Positions 1 to 7,287 of a DNA stretch of 11,648 nt are shown piece after piece. Source of the stretch: JBBKWH01 sp037968855 (GTDB taxonomy: Bacteria > Pseudomonadota > Gammaproteobacteria > Pseudomonadales > Moraxellaceae); NCBI GenBank assembly GCA_037968855.1, contig JBBKWH010000032.1, forward strand, positions 1 to 11,648, given 5' to 3'. The notes beneath the pieces were generated by a model. That model was given only the letters and a program-made list of their open reading frames with translations. It did not search any database and had not been told where the DNA came from. The first letter of the stretch is position 1; each line of letters opens with the position of its first letter. A program made the position numbers and the translations under genes.

Positions 1-70
1 TCGTATGTCCCTGATTGAGTCGTTGCTGGATTTGATTACGTTCGTCGAGGCTGAGATGATGATAGGTCAT
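1..70 (-). CDS. IS30-family transposase, N-terminal fragment (runs off left edge)
   Basis: Reading the minus strand from the ATG at 70 gives 23 codons beginning MTYHHLSLDERNQIQQRL and continuing NQGHT, open to the window edge. The pattern 'Y-x-x-L-(T/S)-x-(D/E)-E-R-x-x-I' followed by 'GH(S/T)' is the typical start of IS30-family transposases, where it begins the N-terminal helix-turn-helix that binds the element's ends. The DDE catalytic domain lies outside the window, so intactness cannot be judged. An AAGG that could act as ribosome binding site lies about 7 bases before the ATG and falls partly inside a hairpin. The gene has the same orientation as the glycan operon to its right, so read-through from that operon would reach it. 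The family call rests on one short stretch of recognisable residues. Confidence 0.72.
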   Translation of the reverse strand, partial: MTYHHLSLDERNQIQQRLNQGHT

Positions 71-71
71 G

Positions 72-98
72 GCAACACCTTAATTTATAGGGTGTTGC
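72..98 (-). promoter_or_regulatory. Hairpin over the transposase start region
   Basis: GCAACACC (72-79) and GGTGTTGC (91-98) are perfect 8-base inverted copies separated by 11 bases. In an RNA read leftwards from outside the IS, the stem would end one base before the transposase ATG and cover part of the AAGG Shine-Dalgarno-like sequence. The repeat is seen directly; a role in shielding the start codon is inferred. Confidence 0.5.
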
Positions 99-112
99 AC
101 TTCAAGTTTGAA
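84..112 (-). promoter_or_regulatory. Candidate transposase promoter inside the IS end
   Basis: On the minus strand TTCAAA (112-107) and TATAAA (89-84) are separated by exactly 17 bases, a reasonable sigma-70 pair (4/6 and 5/6 matches). The predicted start, near 77, lies inside the ATG-proximal arm of the hairpin. A transcript from this promoter would therefore lack the distal arm and have a leader of only about 7 bases. Confidence 0.4.
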
Positions 113-118
113 TCCAAG
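91..118. repeat. Probable terminal inverted repeat region of the IS30-family element
   Basis: The stretch just outside the transposase start carries a TTCAAGTTTGAA palindrome (101-112) in the GTTGCACTTCAAGTTTGAAT context often seen at IS30-family ends. The exact outer boundary and any target duplication cannot be fixed because the other end is outside the window. The boundary probably lies between about 112 and 125. Confidence 0.35.
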
Positions 119-158
119 AAGCAATAAGTCACAGCGGCAAGACGGTACTAAAAACACC

Positions 159-1196
159 TTACGCTGACAAGTAATCCTTTAGCTGATGTGCCAACATTTG
201 ACAGGGATCGTGCTCAAGTGTGCTGAGCTGATTGATACGAGTTGTGGCGTCCAGTATCTCTGTAATGGGCGCAAGCATGATCCGTTGTTTGCTCACCAAG
301 CGGGTCAACGCTGCTTGATATCGATCATCCGGCGCAAACTGTGCTGGTCTGAGCGCAATCACAGGTCGCAGCGCTATAATGGCCTCGGTAATCATTGACA
401 TGGATTCGGCTGTACAACAGACCACACTCGCGCGCCCCAAGAATGCAGCCATCACTTTGCGAGGTGACTCGCTCCACCACACTTGATCGGCCAAACTTTC
501 GGTATGCAAGGTTTGTTTAAGCACGCGCTCTGCTGCTGCACCCGTACGACGAGAGGTGGTTACTAGCCAGCGAATATGATGACGCTTGGCCAGTGTATTC
601 ATGTGCTGGGCCAATGCCAACCAATCTTGCTCGGTATAGTTTGCACCTGCACCATCACCACCGATCAACATGGTCCACAACGTCCCCGATACCTGCGGAT
701 GCTGCACTTGCCATGTCTGGGCAGCTTGCATTAAGACTCGATGGTCTACCGGCATGGGGGCAAGCTCAACAGTCAAATACTGAGGCTCAGGATGTTGCTC
801 AAGCACCAAAACAGCATCAAACAATGCTGGATCAAGACCACGCAACGACCCGACAAAAATCGTTTTGGCCTGAGTGAGTGATCTTAATGCAGCGGCGGCG
901 TACATCATGCGCCCACCTGCTGCAACAATAATATCCGGCATTTGATCCGGCAGATCCAGTGCGGGGTAACACCACTTTAATAGAGCCAAACGCATTTGGC
1001 CCCGTGATGCATTTAAACCATAGCGCAATACACGACGCAGAAAACCAAATCGCAACTTAAGCTCTAGCCATTCAACCTCAAGCTGAGCATCCAGACCCAA
1101 GGCTAACAACACACCTTTAGACTGGTTAAAATGGCCTGCAATACCGTCACTCAACACCCAAACATGCTGTTTTTTTACAGGATCATGAGATGTCAT
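159..1196 (-). CDS. ELM1-family (DUF1022) predicted GT-B protein, copy B
   Basis: This 345-residue protein belongs to the family usually labelled 'mitochondrial fission ELM1', a name taken from a plant protein. Bacterial members are uncharacterised, have a predicted GT-B-like fold, and often sit in envelope-glycan clusters. Visible signatures are SDGIAGH at 16-22, an IGG turn at 178-180, TTSRRT at 213-218 and T-A-E-S-M-S-M with a following EA at 262-272. The last of these resembles the nucleotide-sugar binding region of GT-B enzymes. The same four blocks occur in the first gene of the operon, so the two are paralogues. No signal peptide or membrane helix is evident, suggesting a cytoplasmic or peripheral protein. 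The start ATG overlaps the preceding glycosyltransferase stop by four bases (ATGA), which supports both the start and coupled translation. It is the last operon gene before the IS. A glycosyltransferase role is inferred. Confidence 0.85.
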   Translation of the reverse strand: MTSHDPVKKQHVWVLSDGIAGHFNQSKGVLLALGLDAQLEVEWLELKLRFGFLRRVLRYGLNASRGQMRLALLKWCYPALDLPDQMPDIIVAAGGRMMYAAAALRSLTQAKTIFVGSLRGLDPALFDAVLVLEQHPEPQYLTVELAPMPVDHRVLMQAAQTWQVQHPQVSGTLWTMLIGGDGAGANYTEQDWLALAQHMNTLAKRHHIRWLVTTSRRTGAAAERVLKQTLHTESLADQVWWSESPRKVMAAFLGRASVVCCTAESMSMITEAIIALRPVIALRPAQFAPDDRYQAALTRLVSKQRIMLAPITEILDATTRINQLSTLEHDPCQMLAHQLKDYLSA

Positions 1197-2194
1197 TCTT
1201 TTTTACCCTGTGTAATGACATCTTGATAGACCTGCTCAATTTGTACAATCATGCCGGTCAAACTGAGTGCTTGGTCAGCCCATTTGAACACCGCCTGAAA
1301 ATCAGCATTGAGCTGGACCGGCTGCGCTAATGCGTGTTGAATGAGCTGATACAGTGCATCCGGTTGATTGGGCGGACACAAATACGGTGCTGGCAGAATA
1401 TCTCGCATGGCGCCAACCGCTGTCGACACCATTGGTGTTTGCGTCAATAGTGCTTCAATCATGGTATAAGGGCAGCCTTCATACTGCGAAGACATCACAA
1501 ATAGCTCGGCTTGCTGCATTAAATCAGTAACATCATGCCGTACACCTAGCAGTCGAATCCGATCTTGCTGCTGTTCTGCTTGAATCAATTGCTCTAAATC
1601 AGCCTGCAACATCCCATCGCCCACAATCCACAATTGGGCAGGCAAATCTCGCCATGCGCGAATCAACACATCAAAGCCTTTTACTGGTACCAAGCGTCCT
1701 ACAGCCAGTACCATGGGTGGCTGTTGATGTTGTCGTTCGTGCTGTAATGGTGGTGCAATCCCGTTCAGAATGACCCTCACCATAGGATGCCGAATCGCCT
1801 CTCCCGCAATGGCACTGACGGCAATCACTGCCGCAAAAGGTGCAAACATACGCGTGTTGTTTTTTTTACTATGCAGCGTTGCCACACTGCCCACACGCAA
1901 CCAACGAAGCAATGGCCCAACCATGGCTGCGGCTTTGTTGCCATGCGCATGCACCACGTCTGGTGCAATCTGTCGCAAGACATACCAAAGCTGAAACAGC
2001 ACAATCAAGTTACGCCGACCACGCGCCAGATTCACCGCATAAAAACCAATCGTAGGGTGCAAGCGTGCGCGGTATTTTTCGTGGGCAATCAGACTGACGT
2101 GATGGCCACGCTCGGCCAGACCTGCGGCCAGTTCAACCACATGTTTCTCTAATCCGCCTTCTTCATCACCAGCCATCACCAAACAGATGTTCAT
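1193..2194 (-). CDS. GT4-family glycosyltransferase
   Basis: A 333-residue GT-B glycosyltransferase of family GT4, probably adding a sugar to lipooligosaccharide core or a related glycan on the cytoplasmic face of the inner membrane. From the start MNICLVMAG the motifs are GGLEKH (13-18) in the acceptor domain, HAHG (82-85), VGRLVPVKGFDVLI (165-178) opening the donor domain, and E-G-C-P-Y-T-M-I-E (239-247), the EX7E pair that binds the nucleotide sugar. I chose ATG 2194 because GAGG lies six bases upstream and the family begins there. The adjacent ATG at 2197 would give a four-base ATGA overlap with the deacetylase stop, and an ATG at 2227 adds ten unlikely residues. It resembles the LpsB/WaaG type generally, but donor and acceptor cannot be read from sequence. 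Confidence 0.9.
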   Translation of the reverse strand: MNICLVMAGDEEGGLEKHVVELAAGLAERGHHVSLIAHEKYRARLHPTIGFYAVNLARGRRNLIVLFQLWYVLRQIAPDVVHAHGNKAAAMVGPLLRWLRVGSVATLHSKKNNTRMFAPFAAVIAVSAIAGEAIRHPMVRVILNGIAPPLQHERQHQQPPMVLAVGRLVPVKGFDVLIRAWRDLPAQLWIVGDGMLQADLEQLIQAEQQQDRIRLLGVRHDVTDLMQQAELFVMSSQYEGCPYTMIEALLTQTPMVSTAVGAMRDILPAPYLCPPNQPDALYQLIQHALAQPVQLNADFQAVFKWADQALSLTGMIVQIEQVYQDVITQGKKE

Positions 2195-3030
2195 CATGCG
2201 CCTCGCTGGCCGGTACGAATGCGGCATTTAAAGGCCAATAGGTTGTCTTTTCCGCTGACTTTAATGCGTTTCAACTGTAAAAAATCCGGCAACGGCTGAC
2301 GTCGGTCAATGCCTTCAATGGTGGTCACCGCATCCAGATAGCCAGCGTCTTTGGCGACCGATACATCAGCATCGCTATAAATCCCAAAAGGATAGGCAAA
2401 GCTGTCTATCGGCTGCCCCGTTAAGGTTTGTAAGGCTTGACGCGATGCAAATAATTCTTGGCAACGGCCTGTCTCATCTAGCGTGGACAAATTGGCATGG
2501 GTCAAGGTATGCGAGCCAATTTCGATCAGTCCACTATGTACCAAGGCCATGACTTGCTCATCAGTGAGTTTGACCTCACGGGCAAGTTCGCCGCTATTGT
2601 GATGGGCTTTTTTGTAGGTCGACCAGTCGCGGTCATGGCGATCTACCACCACATAAATGGTGGCTTTTGCTTGGTGGCGCTGCAAAACAGGCAAGGCATG
2701 AATGAGATTATCGGCATAGCCATCATCAAAGGTCAGGGCAATGCTTTTGGGTTTTAACGTGCCGTTTTGCCACTGCGTGCGCAGCTCGGCCATGGTCAAA
2801 AATGTAAAGCCTTGCTCAGCCAGCCATGCTACTTGTGCAGCAAACGCTGCTGGACGGACGCGTAGTTTATTGAATTTTGCACCCGATTGATGCTCGCTGA
2901 CCATGTGATACATCAGCACACGCGGATGCTGCCAATCAACCGTAGGACGCCACCATGCATAACGATGGCTCAACACCAGCACTACAATCAGTAGCAACGA
3001 CAAGGCCGCAATCAGCCACCATAAAGTCAT
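2194..3030 (-). CDS. Membrane-anchored polysaccharide deacetylase (NodB domain, CE4)
   Basis: A 278-residue protein with one N-terminal membrane helix (about residues 2-21, WWLIAALSLLLIVVLVL) followed by a NodB/CE4 carbohydrate deacetylase domain. Catalytic and metal-binding motifs are intact: TFDDG at 100-104 (the Asp pair), S-H-T-L-T-H at 173-178 (two metal His residues), and FAYPFG at 211-216. CE4 enzymes remove N- or O-acetyl groups from glycans using a divalent metal. The topology suggests activity at the outer face of the inner membrane. ATG 3030 was chosen because it overlaps the upstream ELM1 stop as ATGA and begins just before the membrane helix; a start at 3078 would add 16 polar residues before it. 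Similar deacetylases occur in Acinetobacter lipooligosaccharide core loci. The substrate is inferred to be a core or lipid-linked sugar made by the neighbouring enzymes. Confidence 0.9.
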   Translation of the reverse strand: MTLWWLIAALSLLLIVVLVLSHRYAWWRPTVDWQHPRVLMYHMVSEHQSGAKFNKLRVRPAAFAAQVAWLAEQGFTFLTMAELRTQWQNGTLKPKSIALTFDDGYADNLIHALPVLQRHQAKATIYVVVDRHDRDWSTYKKAHHNSGELAREVKLTDEQVMALVHSGLIEIGSHTLTHANLSTLDETGRCQELFASRQALQTLTGQPIDSFAYPFGIYSDADVSVAKDAGYLDAVTTIEGIDRRQPLPDFLQLKRIKVSGKDNLLAFKCRIRTGQRGA

Positions 3031-3977
3031 ACAGGTGCTTCCGTTGCCATAGTTTGTTGCATCTGTGCCAATAACCAAACCGCAGCACGATCTGCTTCAT
3101 TGAGGTGCGCTGGTTGCCTGAGTACCCGACCGTATTGGGCCAAATGAATCGGTAAGATTTGTCCCTGCGCCATCAATTGGTCCACACCTTCGGTAATGCG
3201 GTCTTCTTTGAGTCGTGGCATAGCAATCACGCCAACCCGACATCCTGCGGTCAGTGCCTCATAGATCATCGAAACGCTATCTTCAGTCACCCATACCGTA
3301 TCCGCCAATTGCATTTGCTCATACACCCAACCAGCAGCGGTCTCGCTCACTGGACAAACCTGCATATTGGCAGTGAGCTCAAAAAATTTCGGTTCGCTGC
3401 ATAAGGACTCTGGTGTCCGCCTTGAGGTCGTGACCATCACTTGACGTCGATCCAGCATGCCGCGCAAGATTTTAAGCTGGTCTAGCAATGAGTCCAAATG
3501 CCATGCATGACGCTTGGATGGCCCACCAATCAGAATTAAATGTCGATTACTTTCGTGCCGATTTTCGTTGATTAATGGATTCAGCACACCTGTGGTGACC
3601 AGTAGCTTGGGATCAGACGTGGGATGATCATGAGCAGGGATGATAGCCAAATCAAAATAGGCACGTGGCAAGCTAGGCTGCATTAATACCAATGTCCGCG
3701 CAGTCGAATAACGCTTGGCCAGCAAAATCAAAGGCCAATGCGTGCGATGACCCACTGCAACAATCAAATCAGGGATTTGTTTGGGCAAAACCCTATCGAC
3801 CCGTCGCCCCAATCGGCCACCACTATAGTGGTGCAGACCGAGCAACCATACCGATAGTGACTGGGCTGAGATCACCTGTAGATCAACCTCAACAGCCAAG
3901 TGGCGAAGTGCCGCAAACAGCCCATTGGCTTGCGCGGTGTGTCCTGCTTTACCATCACTGATCAACCAAACTCTCAC
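3027..3977 (-). CDS. ELM1-family (DUF1022) predicted GT-B protein, copy A
   Basis: First gene of the four-gene operon, 316 residues, paralogous to the last gene. Shared blocks are V-W-x-x-SDGxAGH (SDGKAGH at 7-13), PD-(L/I)-IVA around 69-74, IGG at 150-152, TTSRRT at 183-188 and T-E-D-S-V-S-M-I-Y-E-A at 231-241. The family has a predicted GT-B-like fold and no established bacterial reaction. The start is GTG: a TAG stop lies in frame four codons upstream, no ATG is near, and the conserved VWLISDGKAGH begins at residue 3. A very strong purine run (GGGGGAGG) ends only two bases before the GTG, unusually close, so initiation may be atypical or use the earlier Gs. Overall identity to copy B looks low outside the motifs, suggesting an old duplication with divided acceptor specificity. 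Its 3' end overlaps the deacetylase start by four bases. Confidence 0.85.
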   Translation of the reverse strand: MRVWLISDGKAGHTAQANGLFAALRHLAVEVDLQVISAQSLSVWLLGLHHYSGGRLGRRVDRVLPKQIPDLIVAVGHRTHWPLILLAKRYSTARTLVLMQPSLPRAYFDLAIIPAHDHPTSDPKLLVTTGVLNPLINENRHESNRHLILIGGPSKRHAWHLDSLLDQLKILRGMLDRRQVMVTTSRRTPESLCSEPKFFELTANMQVCPVSETAAGWVYEQMQLADTVWVTEDSVSMIYEALTAGCRVGVIAMPRLKEDRITEGVDQLMAQGQILPIHLAQYGRVLRQPAHLNEADRAAVWLLAQMQQTMATEAPV

Positions 3978-4182
3978 AGCCTCCCCCTACTCTGACATTT
4001 GCACGGCATGCTGATCAGATGACGCTGCTGTAATCTTGGCGTCACCAACATGACGTGATCCACTCTTTGTGTATCAGTGCGCTTTGATTTTATCATGTTC
4101 GCTTAGAACGGCGACTGGATTTATACAGACCCAACCCAACCACCACCATATCATCATCGAATAGACATCCTCACAGCGCCGA
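3978..4182. other. Intergenic stretch left of the ZIP remnant
   Basis: About 200 bases with no supportable gene on either strand. It contains the candidate promoter of the glycan operon and a few short imperfect inverted repeats around TGACG/CGTCA (4020-4055) that are too weak to assign. It may also contain unrecognisable decayed sequence of the transporter gene. Confidence 0.4.
4087..4095 (-). promoter_or_regulatory. Candidate extended -10 promoter of the glycan operon
   Basis: On the minus strand TGA-TAAAAT forms an extended -10 element about 110 bases upstream of the GTG start of the first operon gene. No good -35 hexamer is seen at 16-18 bases, as is common for extended -10 promoters. 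A second A/T-rich hexamer, TATAAA, lies slightly further upstream (about 4119-4124). Confidence 0.35.
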
Positions 4183-4326
4183 CAATTCTGGCACACGGCT
4201 GATGCAATTTTTGCCATGCTGGCCGATACCATGATTCCAAAAGCCTTTACCGCAACTCACGACTGGACGGGCTTCATCACTGTACTTGGTTTTTTGATGG
4301 CATTTATGCTTAGTATGTTAGGTTAA
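4183..4326 (+). pseudogene. Remnant of a ZIP-family metal transporter C-terminus
   Basis: Plus-strand codons 4201-4326 read DAIFAMLADTMIPKAF, then about ten linker residues, then a membrane helix GFITVLGFLMAFMLSML and a TAA stop. The L-A-D-T-M-(I/M)-P-(K/E)-A-F block followed by a TVLGF helix matches, from memory, the end of ZIP-family zinc/iron permeases. Upstream in the same frame the sequence soon stops resembling a transporter and hits TAG at 4162. In the next frame, 4183-4194 reads T-I-L-A, which would join the conserved segment if one base near 4195-4200 were extra. No full-length gene is present, so this looks like a decayed or deleted transporter facing the gyrA 3' end. No start codon or ribosome binding site for an independent small protein is convincing. 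Confidence 0.5.
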
Positions 4327-4378
4327 ATCAGTGCCATTGCCATGCACAAAAACCGCACGATGGCTCAAACGATCGACC

Positions 4379-4406
4379 AAAAAAAGAGCGCCGAAGCGCT
4401 CTTTTT
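4379..4406 (-). terminator. Intrinsic terminator of gyrA
   Basis: An 11-base perfect inverted repeat (4381-4391 with 4396-4406) starts 22 bases after the gyrA stop. Read on the minus strand the GC stem GAGCGC/GCGCTC closes a TTCG loop, the very stable cUUCGg tetraloop, and is followed by seven T. The A run on the other side makes it usable from the plus strand too. Confidence 0.93.
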
Positions 4407-4428
4407 GATGCCACCAACAACAGACCGT

Positions 4429-7107
4429 TTAGTCGTTGTTGTCGCTGGCTGGTGTATCTCTTGTTTGGGCCTGCTCGGTCTCATCAGTGACGTTGATCGC
4501 CTGATCATCAACACTCACCTCAGCGCCATCTGCGTCAATCACATCTAAATCAGACTCGTCTTCATCGTCACCAACGCAGTCAATACAGACCACGCCAACC
4601 AGCACTTCTTTAACATCCAGACGAATTAGCATCACGCCTTGCGCGTTACGACCGGTCGAGCGAACCTCTTTGACCCGCGTCCGTACCATGGTGCCGCCAT
4701 CAGAGATCAATAGCATTTCGTTGTCATCGTTGACGGCTGTGGCACGAACCAACTCGCCATTACGGTCGCTGGTTTGTACTGCAATCACACCTTGCCCGCC
4801 ACGATGACGGGTTGGGAAATCATCAACTGGGGTACGTTTGCCATAGCCATTGGCACAAGCAGTCAACACTTCGCCGTCTTCTGGTGCAACCACCAAGGAG
4901 ACAATCCGGCTGTTGTCATCAATCCGCATGCCGCGCACGCCTTGAGCCGTCCGCCCCATGCTACGCACTTCGGTTTCTGGGAAGCGAATCGCCTTGCCTT
5001 GGTTAGAGAACAGCATGATTTGCTGCTCGCCATCGGTAATCGCCACACCGATTAAGGTGTCGTCGTCATTTAGATCAATGGCAATCAGGCCAACACTACG
5101 CGGACGGCTAAACTGTTCGAGATCAACCCGTTTAACTGTGCCTGACGCTGTCGCCATAAACACAAAGTGATTGTCTGGATACTCACGTAGCGGCAAGATC
5201 GCGGTGACGCCCTCATTTTCTTCCAGTGGTAACAAATTGACCAATGGACGGCCTTTAGAACCACGGCTGGCTTGCGGCACGTCGTAGGTTTTGAGCCAGT
5301 AGACTTTGCCACGTGTGGTAAAGCACAGCACGGTGGCATGATTAGAGGCGACCACCAGATGTTCGATGTAATCGTCTTCTTTCATGCTGGTGGCAGACTT
5401 ACCACGGCCGCCACGACGCTGCGCTGCGTAGTCTTCTAGCGGTTGAGTTTTGGCATAACCGGTCTTCGACACGGTCAACACCACTTGCTCTTCTGGGATC
5501 AAGTCTTCGCGGGTAAAGTCGATGCGTGACTCGACAATTTGGGTGCGACGCTCATCGCCATACTGGGCCAATACCGCTTGCAACTCGGCACGGATCACGT
5601 CCATCAGTTTGTCAAAGCTATCCAGAATGCTTTGTAGCTCGGCAATTTGCGCCAGAATTTCGCTGTACTCGCCTTGCAACTTATCTTGCTCAAGGCCAGT
5701 CAAACGATGCAAACGCAGTTCCAAAATGGCTGAGACTTGCGCCGGAGACAAGCGATAGGCATCGGCATTTAGACCAAATGGATGCTTGGGGTCTTCGCCG
5801 TCAATCACATCGGGGCGCACCGAGACACTACCGGCTTTTTCGAGCAGCGCCAGCACACCACCAGACTGCCATTGGCCGCCAAGCAAGCGCTCACGCGCCT
5901 CCGCGCTATTGGCCGAGGTTTTAATCGCTTCAATAATGCCGTCAATGTTGGCTAATGCAACGGTCAAACCTTCTAACAGATGGCCACGCTCACGCGCTTT
6001 ACGCAGTTCAAACAAGGTACGACGAGTCACCACTTCTTGACGATGACGAATAAACGCCGACACCAAGTCCAGCAGATTCATCAATTTTGGCTGACCGTTA
6101 TCCAGCGCGACCATGTTGATGCTGTAGGAGGTTTCGAGCGGGGTCTGCAAAAACAGATTATTGACGATCACGTCAGCGTTTTCGCCACGCTTGAGGTCAA
6201 TCGCAATCCGCATGCCGTCTTTGTCAGATTCGTCGCGCAGTTCGCTAATGCCTTCGAGTTTCTTTTCTTTGACCAGTTCGGCAATCCGCTCAATCACGCG
6301 TGCTTTGTTGGCTTGGTACGGAATTTCAGTAAAAATAATGCTGATCCGGCTGGTTTTTTCATCTTCTTCAAAATGATACTTACCACGAATATGCAGACGG
6401 CCTTTACCGGTGCGGTAGGCATCAACAATACCGCTTTTGCCGTAAATAATGCCGCCGGTTGGAAAGTCAGGGCCACTGATGTACTCCATCAAGCCTTCAA
6501 TGCTGATGCTACTGTCATCGACATAGGCCAAACAGGCTTTGACCACTTCGGTCAGGTTATGCGGGGCCATGTTGGTGGCCATACCGACCGCAATACCCGC
6601 CGCACCATTGATCAACAGGTTGGGAATACGCGTTGGCAAGACTTGCGGAATCCGCTCCGAGCCGTCGTAGTTGTCTTCCCAGTCAACGGTGTCTTTTTCG
6701 AGGTCAATCAGCAGGTCGTGGGCCAGCTTGGTCATGCGCACTTCGGTATAACGCATCGCAGCGGCGCTATCGCCGTCGACCGAGCCAAAGTTACCCTGAC
6801 CATCAACCAGCAAGTAACGCAGACTAAAATTCTGTGCCATCCGAACGATGGTGTCATACACCGCCGAGTCACCATGCGGGTGATACTTACCGATCACATC
6901 ACCGACCACACGGGCCGATTTTTTGTAGGGCTTATTAAAGTCGTTGTGCAGCTCGTGCATCGCAAACAGAACGCGACGATGAACAGGTTTAAGGCCATCA
7001 CGCACATCAGGCAACGCGCGGGAGACGATGACGCTCATGGCGTAGTCTAAGTATGACTGCTTGAGTTCGTCCTCGATGGCAATCGGCGAAATTTCCGATA
7101 CGCTCAT
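4429..7107 (-). CDS. gyrA: DNA gyrase subunit A
   Basis: Complete 892-residue GyrA, the DNA cleavage/religation subunit that with GyrB forms the A2B2 enzyme introducing negative supercoils in the cytoplasm. The catalytic tyrosine is Y120 in AAAMRYTE. The quinolone-determining segment HPHGDSAVYDT (76-86) has Ser81 and Asp85, matching E. coli Ser83 and Asp87, so no classic resistance substitution is present. The C-terminal beta-pinwheel begins near 535 and contains the gyrase-specific box QRRGGRG at 563-569, which excludes ParC. Later pinwheel repeats such as GRTAQGVRG (718-726) and GRNAQGV (819-825) are visible. The last about 46 residues form a strongly acidic tail after a C-I-D-C at 841-844; such tails are known to modulate supercoiling. 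AAGGAG (7113-7118) lies five bases before the ATG. The gene stands alone between two terminators. Confidence 0.98.
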   Translation of the reverse strand: MSVSEISPIAIEDELKQSYLDYAMSVIVSRALPDVRDGLKPVHRRVLFAMHELHNDFNKPYKKSARVVGDVIGKYHPHGDSAVYDTIVRMAQNFSLRYLLVDGQGNFGSVDGDSAAAMRYTEVRMTKLAHDLLIDLEKDTVDWEDNYDGSERIPQVLPTRIPNLLINGAAGIAVGMATNMAPHNLTEVVKACLAYVDDSSISIEGLMEYISGPDFPTGGIIYGKSGIVDAYRTGKGRLHIRGKYHFEEDEKTSRISIIFTEIPYQANKARVIERIAELVKEKKLEGISELRDESDKDGMRIAIDLKRGENADVIVNNLFLQTPLETSYSINMVALDNGQPKLMNLLDLVSAFIRHRQEVVTRRTLFELRKARERGHLLEGLTVALANIDGIIEAIKTSANSAEARERLLGGQWQSGGVLALLEKAGSVSVRPDVIDGEDPKHPFGLNADAYRLSPAQVSAILELRLHRLTGLEQDKLQGEYSEILAQIAELQSILDSFDKLMDVIRAELQAVLAQYGDERRTQIVESRIDFTREDLIPEEQVVLTVSKTGYAKTQPLEDYAAQRRGGRGKSATSMKEDDYIEHLVVASNHATVLCFTTRGKVYWLKTYDVPQASRGSKGRPLVNLLPLEENEGVTAILPLREYPDNHFVFMATASGTVKRVDLEQFSRPRSVGLIAIDLNDDDTLIGVAITDGEQQIMLFSNQGKAIRFPETEVRSMGRTAQGVRGMRIDDNSRIVSLVVAPEDGEVLTACANGYGKRTPVDDFPTRHRGGQGVIAVQTSDRNGELVRATAVNDDNEMLLISDGGTMVRTRVKEVRSTGRNAQGVMLIRLDVKEVLVGVVCIDCVGDDEDESDLDVIDADGAEVSVDDQAINVTDETEQAQTRDTPASDNND

Positions 7108-7112
7108 GTACG

Positions 7113-7118
7113 CTCCTT
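7113..7118 (-). promoter_or_regulatory. gyrA ribosome binding site
   Basis: AAGGAG on the minus strand, five bases before ATG 7107. It fixes the start and argues against a longer overlapping frame that reads through this region from 7354. Confidence 0.85.
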
Positions 7119-7287
7119 TTGATCAATACCGGCCTGATGATCCATCTGCAACCCGTGCAAAGCAGACCACAAAAAAGCCTATCGAAACAGTAAATTAAAA
7201 ACCTTCTTGCCCCGTTAATATTTTTGGTCGCCACGGTCATAACCGCAGCCCAAATATCACAAAGCAATCCGGTGAAAAGAACCAAGG

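Noticed and set aside
1770..2152. Overlapping plus-strand frames opposite the glycosyltransferase
   Set aside because: They are low-complexity antisense shadows of a gene whose motifs are clear on the other strand.
4020..4044. TGACGC/GCGTCA inverted pair upstream of the glycan operon
   Set aside because: Only six pairs with a 13-base loop; not distinguishable from chance.
4342..4548. 68-codon plus-strand frame across the gyrA terminator and 3' end
   Set aside because: It runs through the terminator hairpin and the gyrA tail in antisense, with no ribosome site.
5980..7050. Long open frame (356 codons) on the plus strand opposite gyrA
   Set aside because: It lies wholly antisense to the conserved gyrA reading frame, has no ribosome site or recognisable domain, and such antisense frames are common opposite biased-codon genes.
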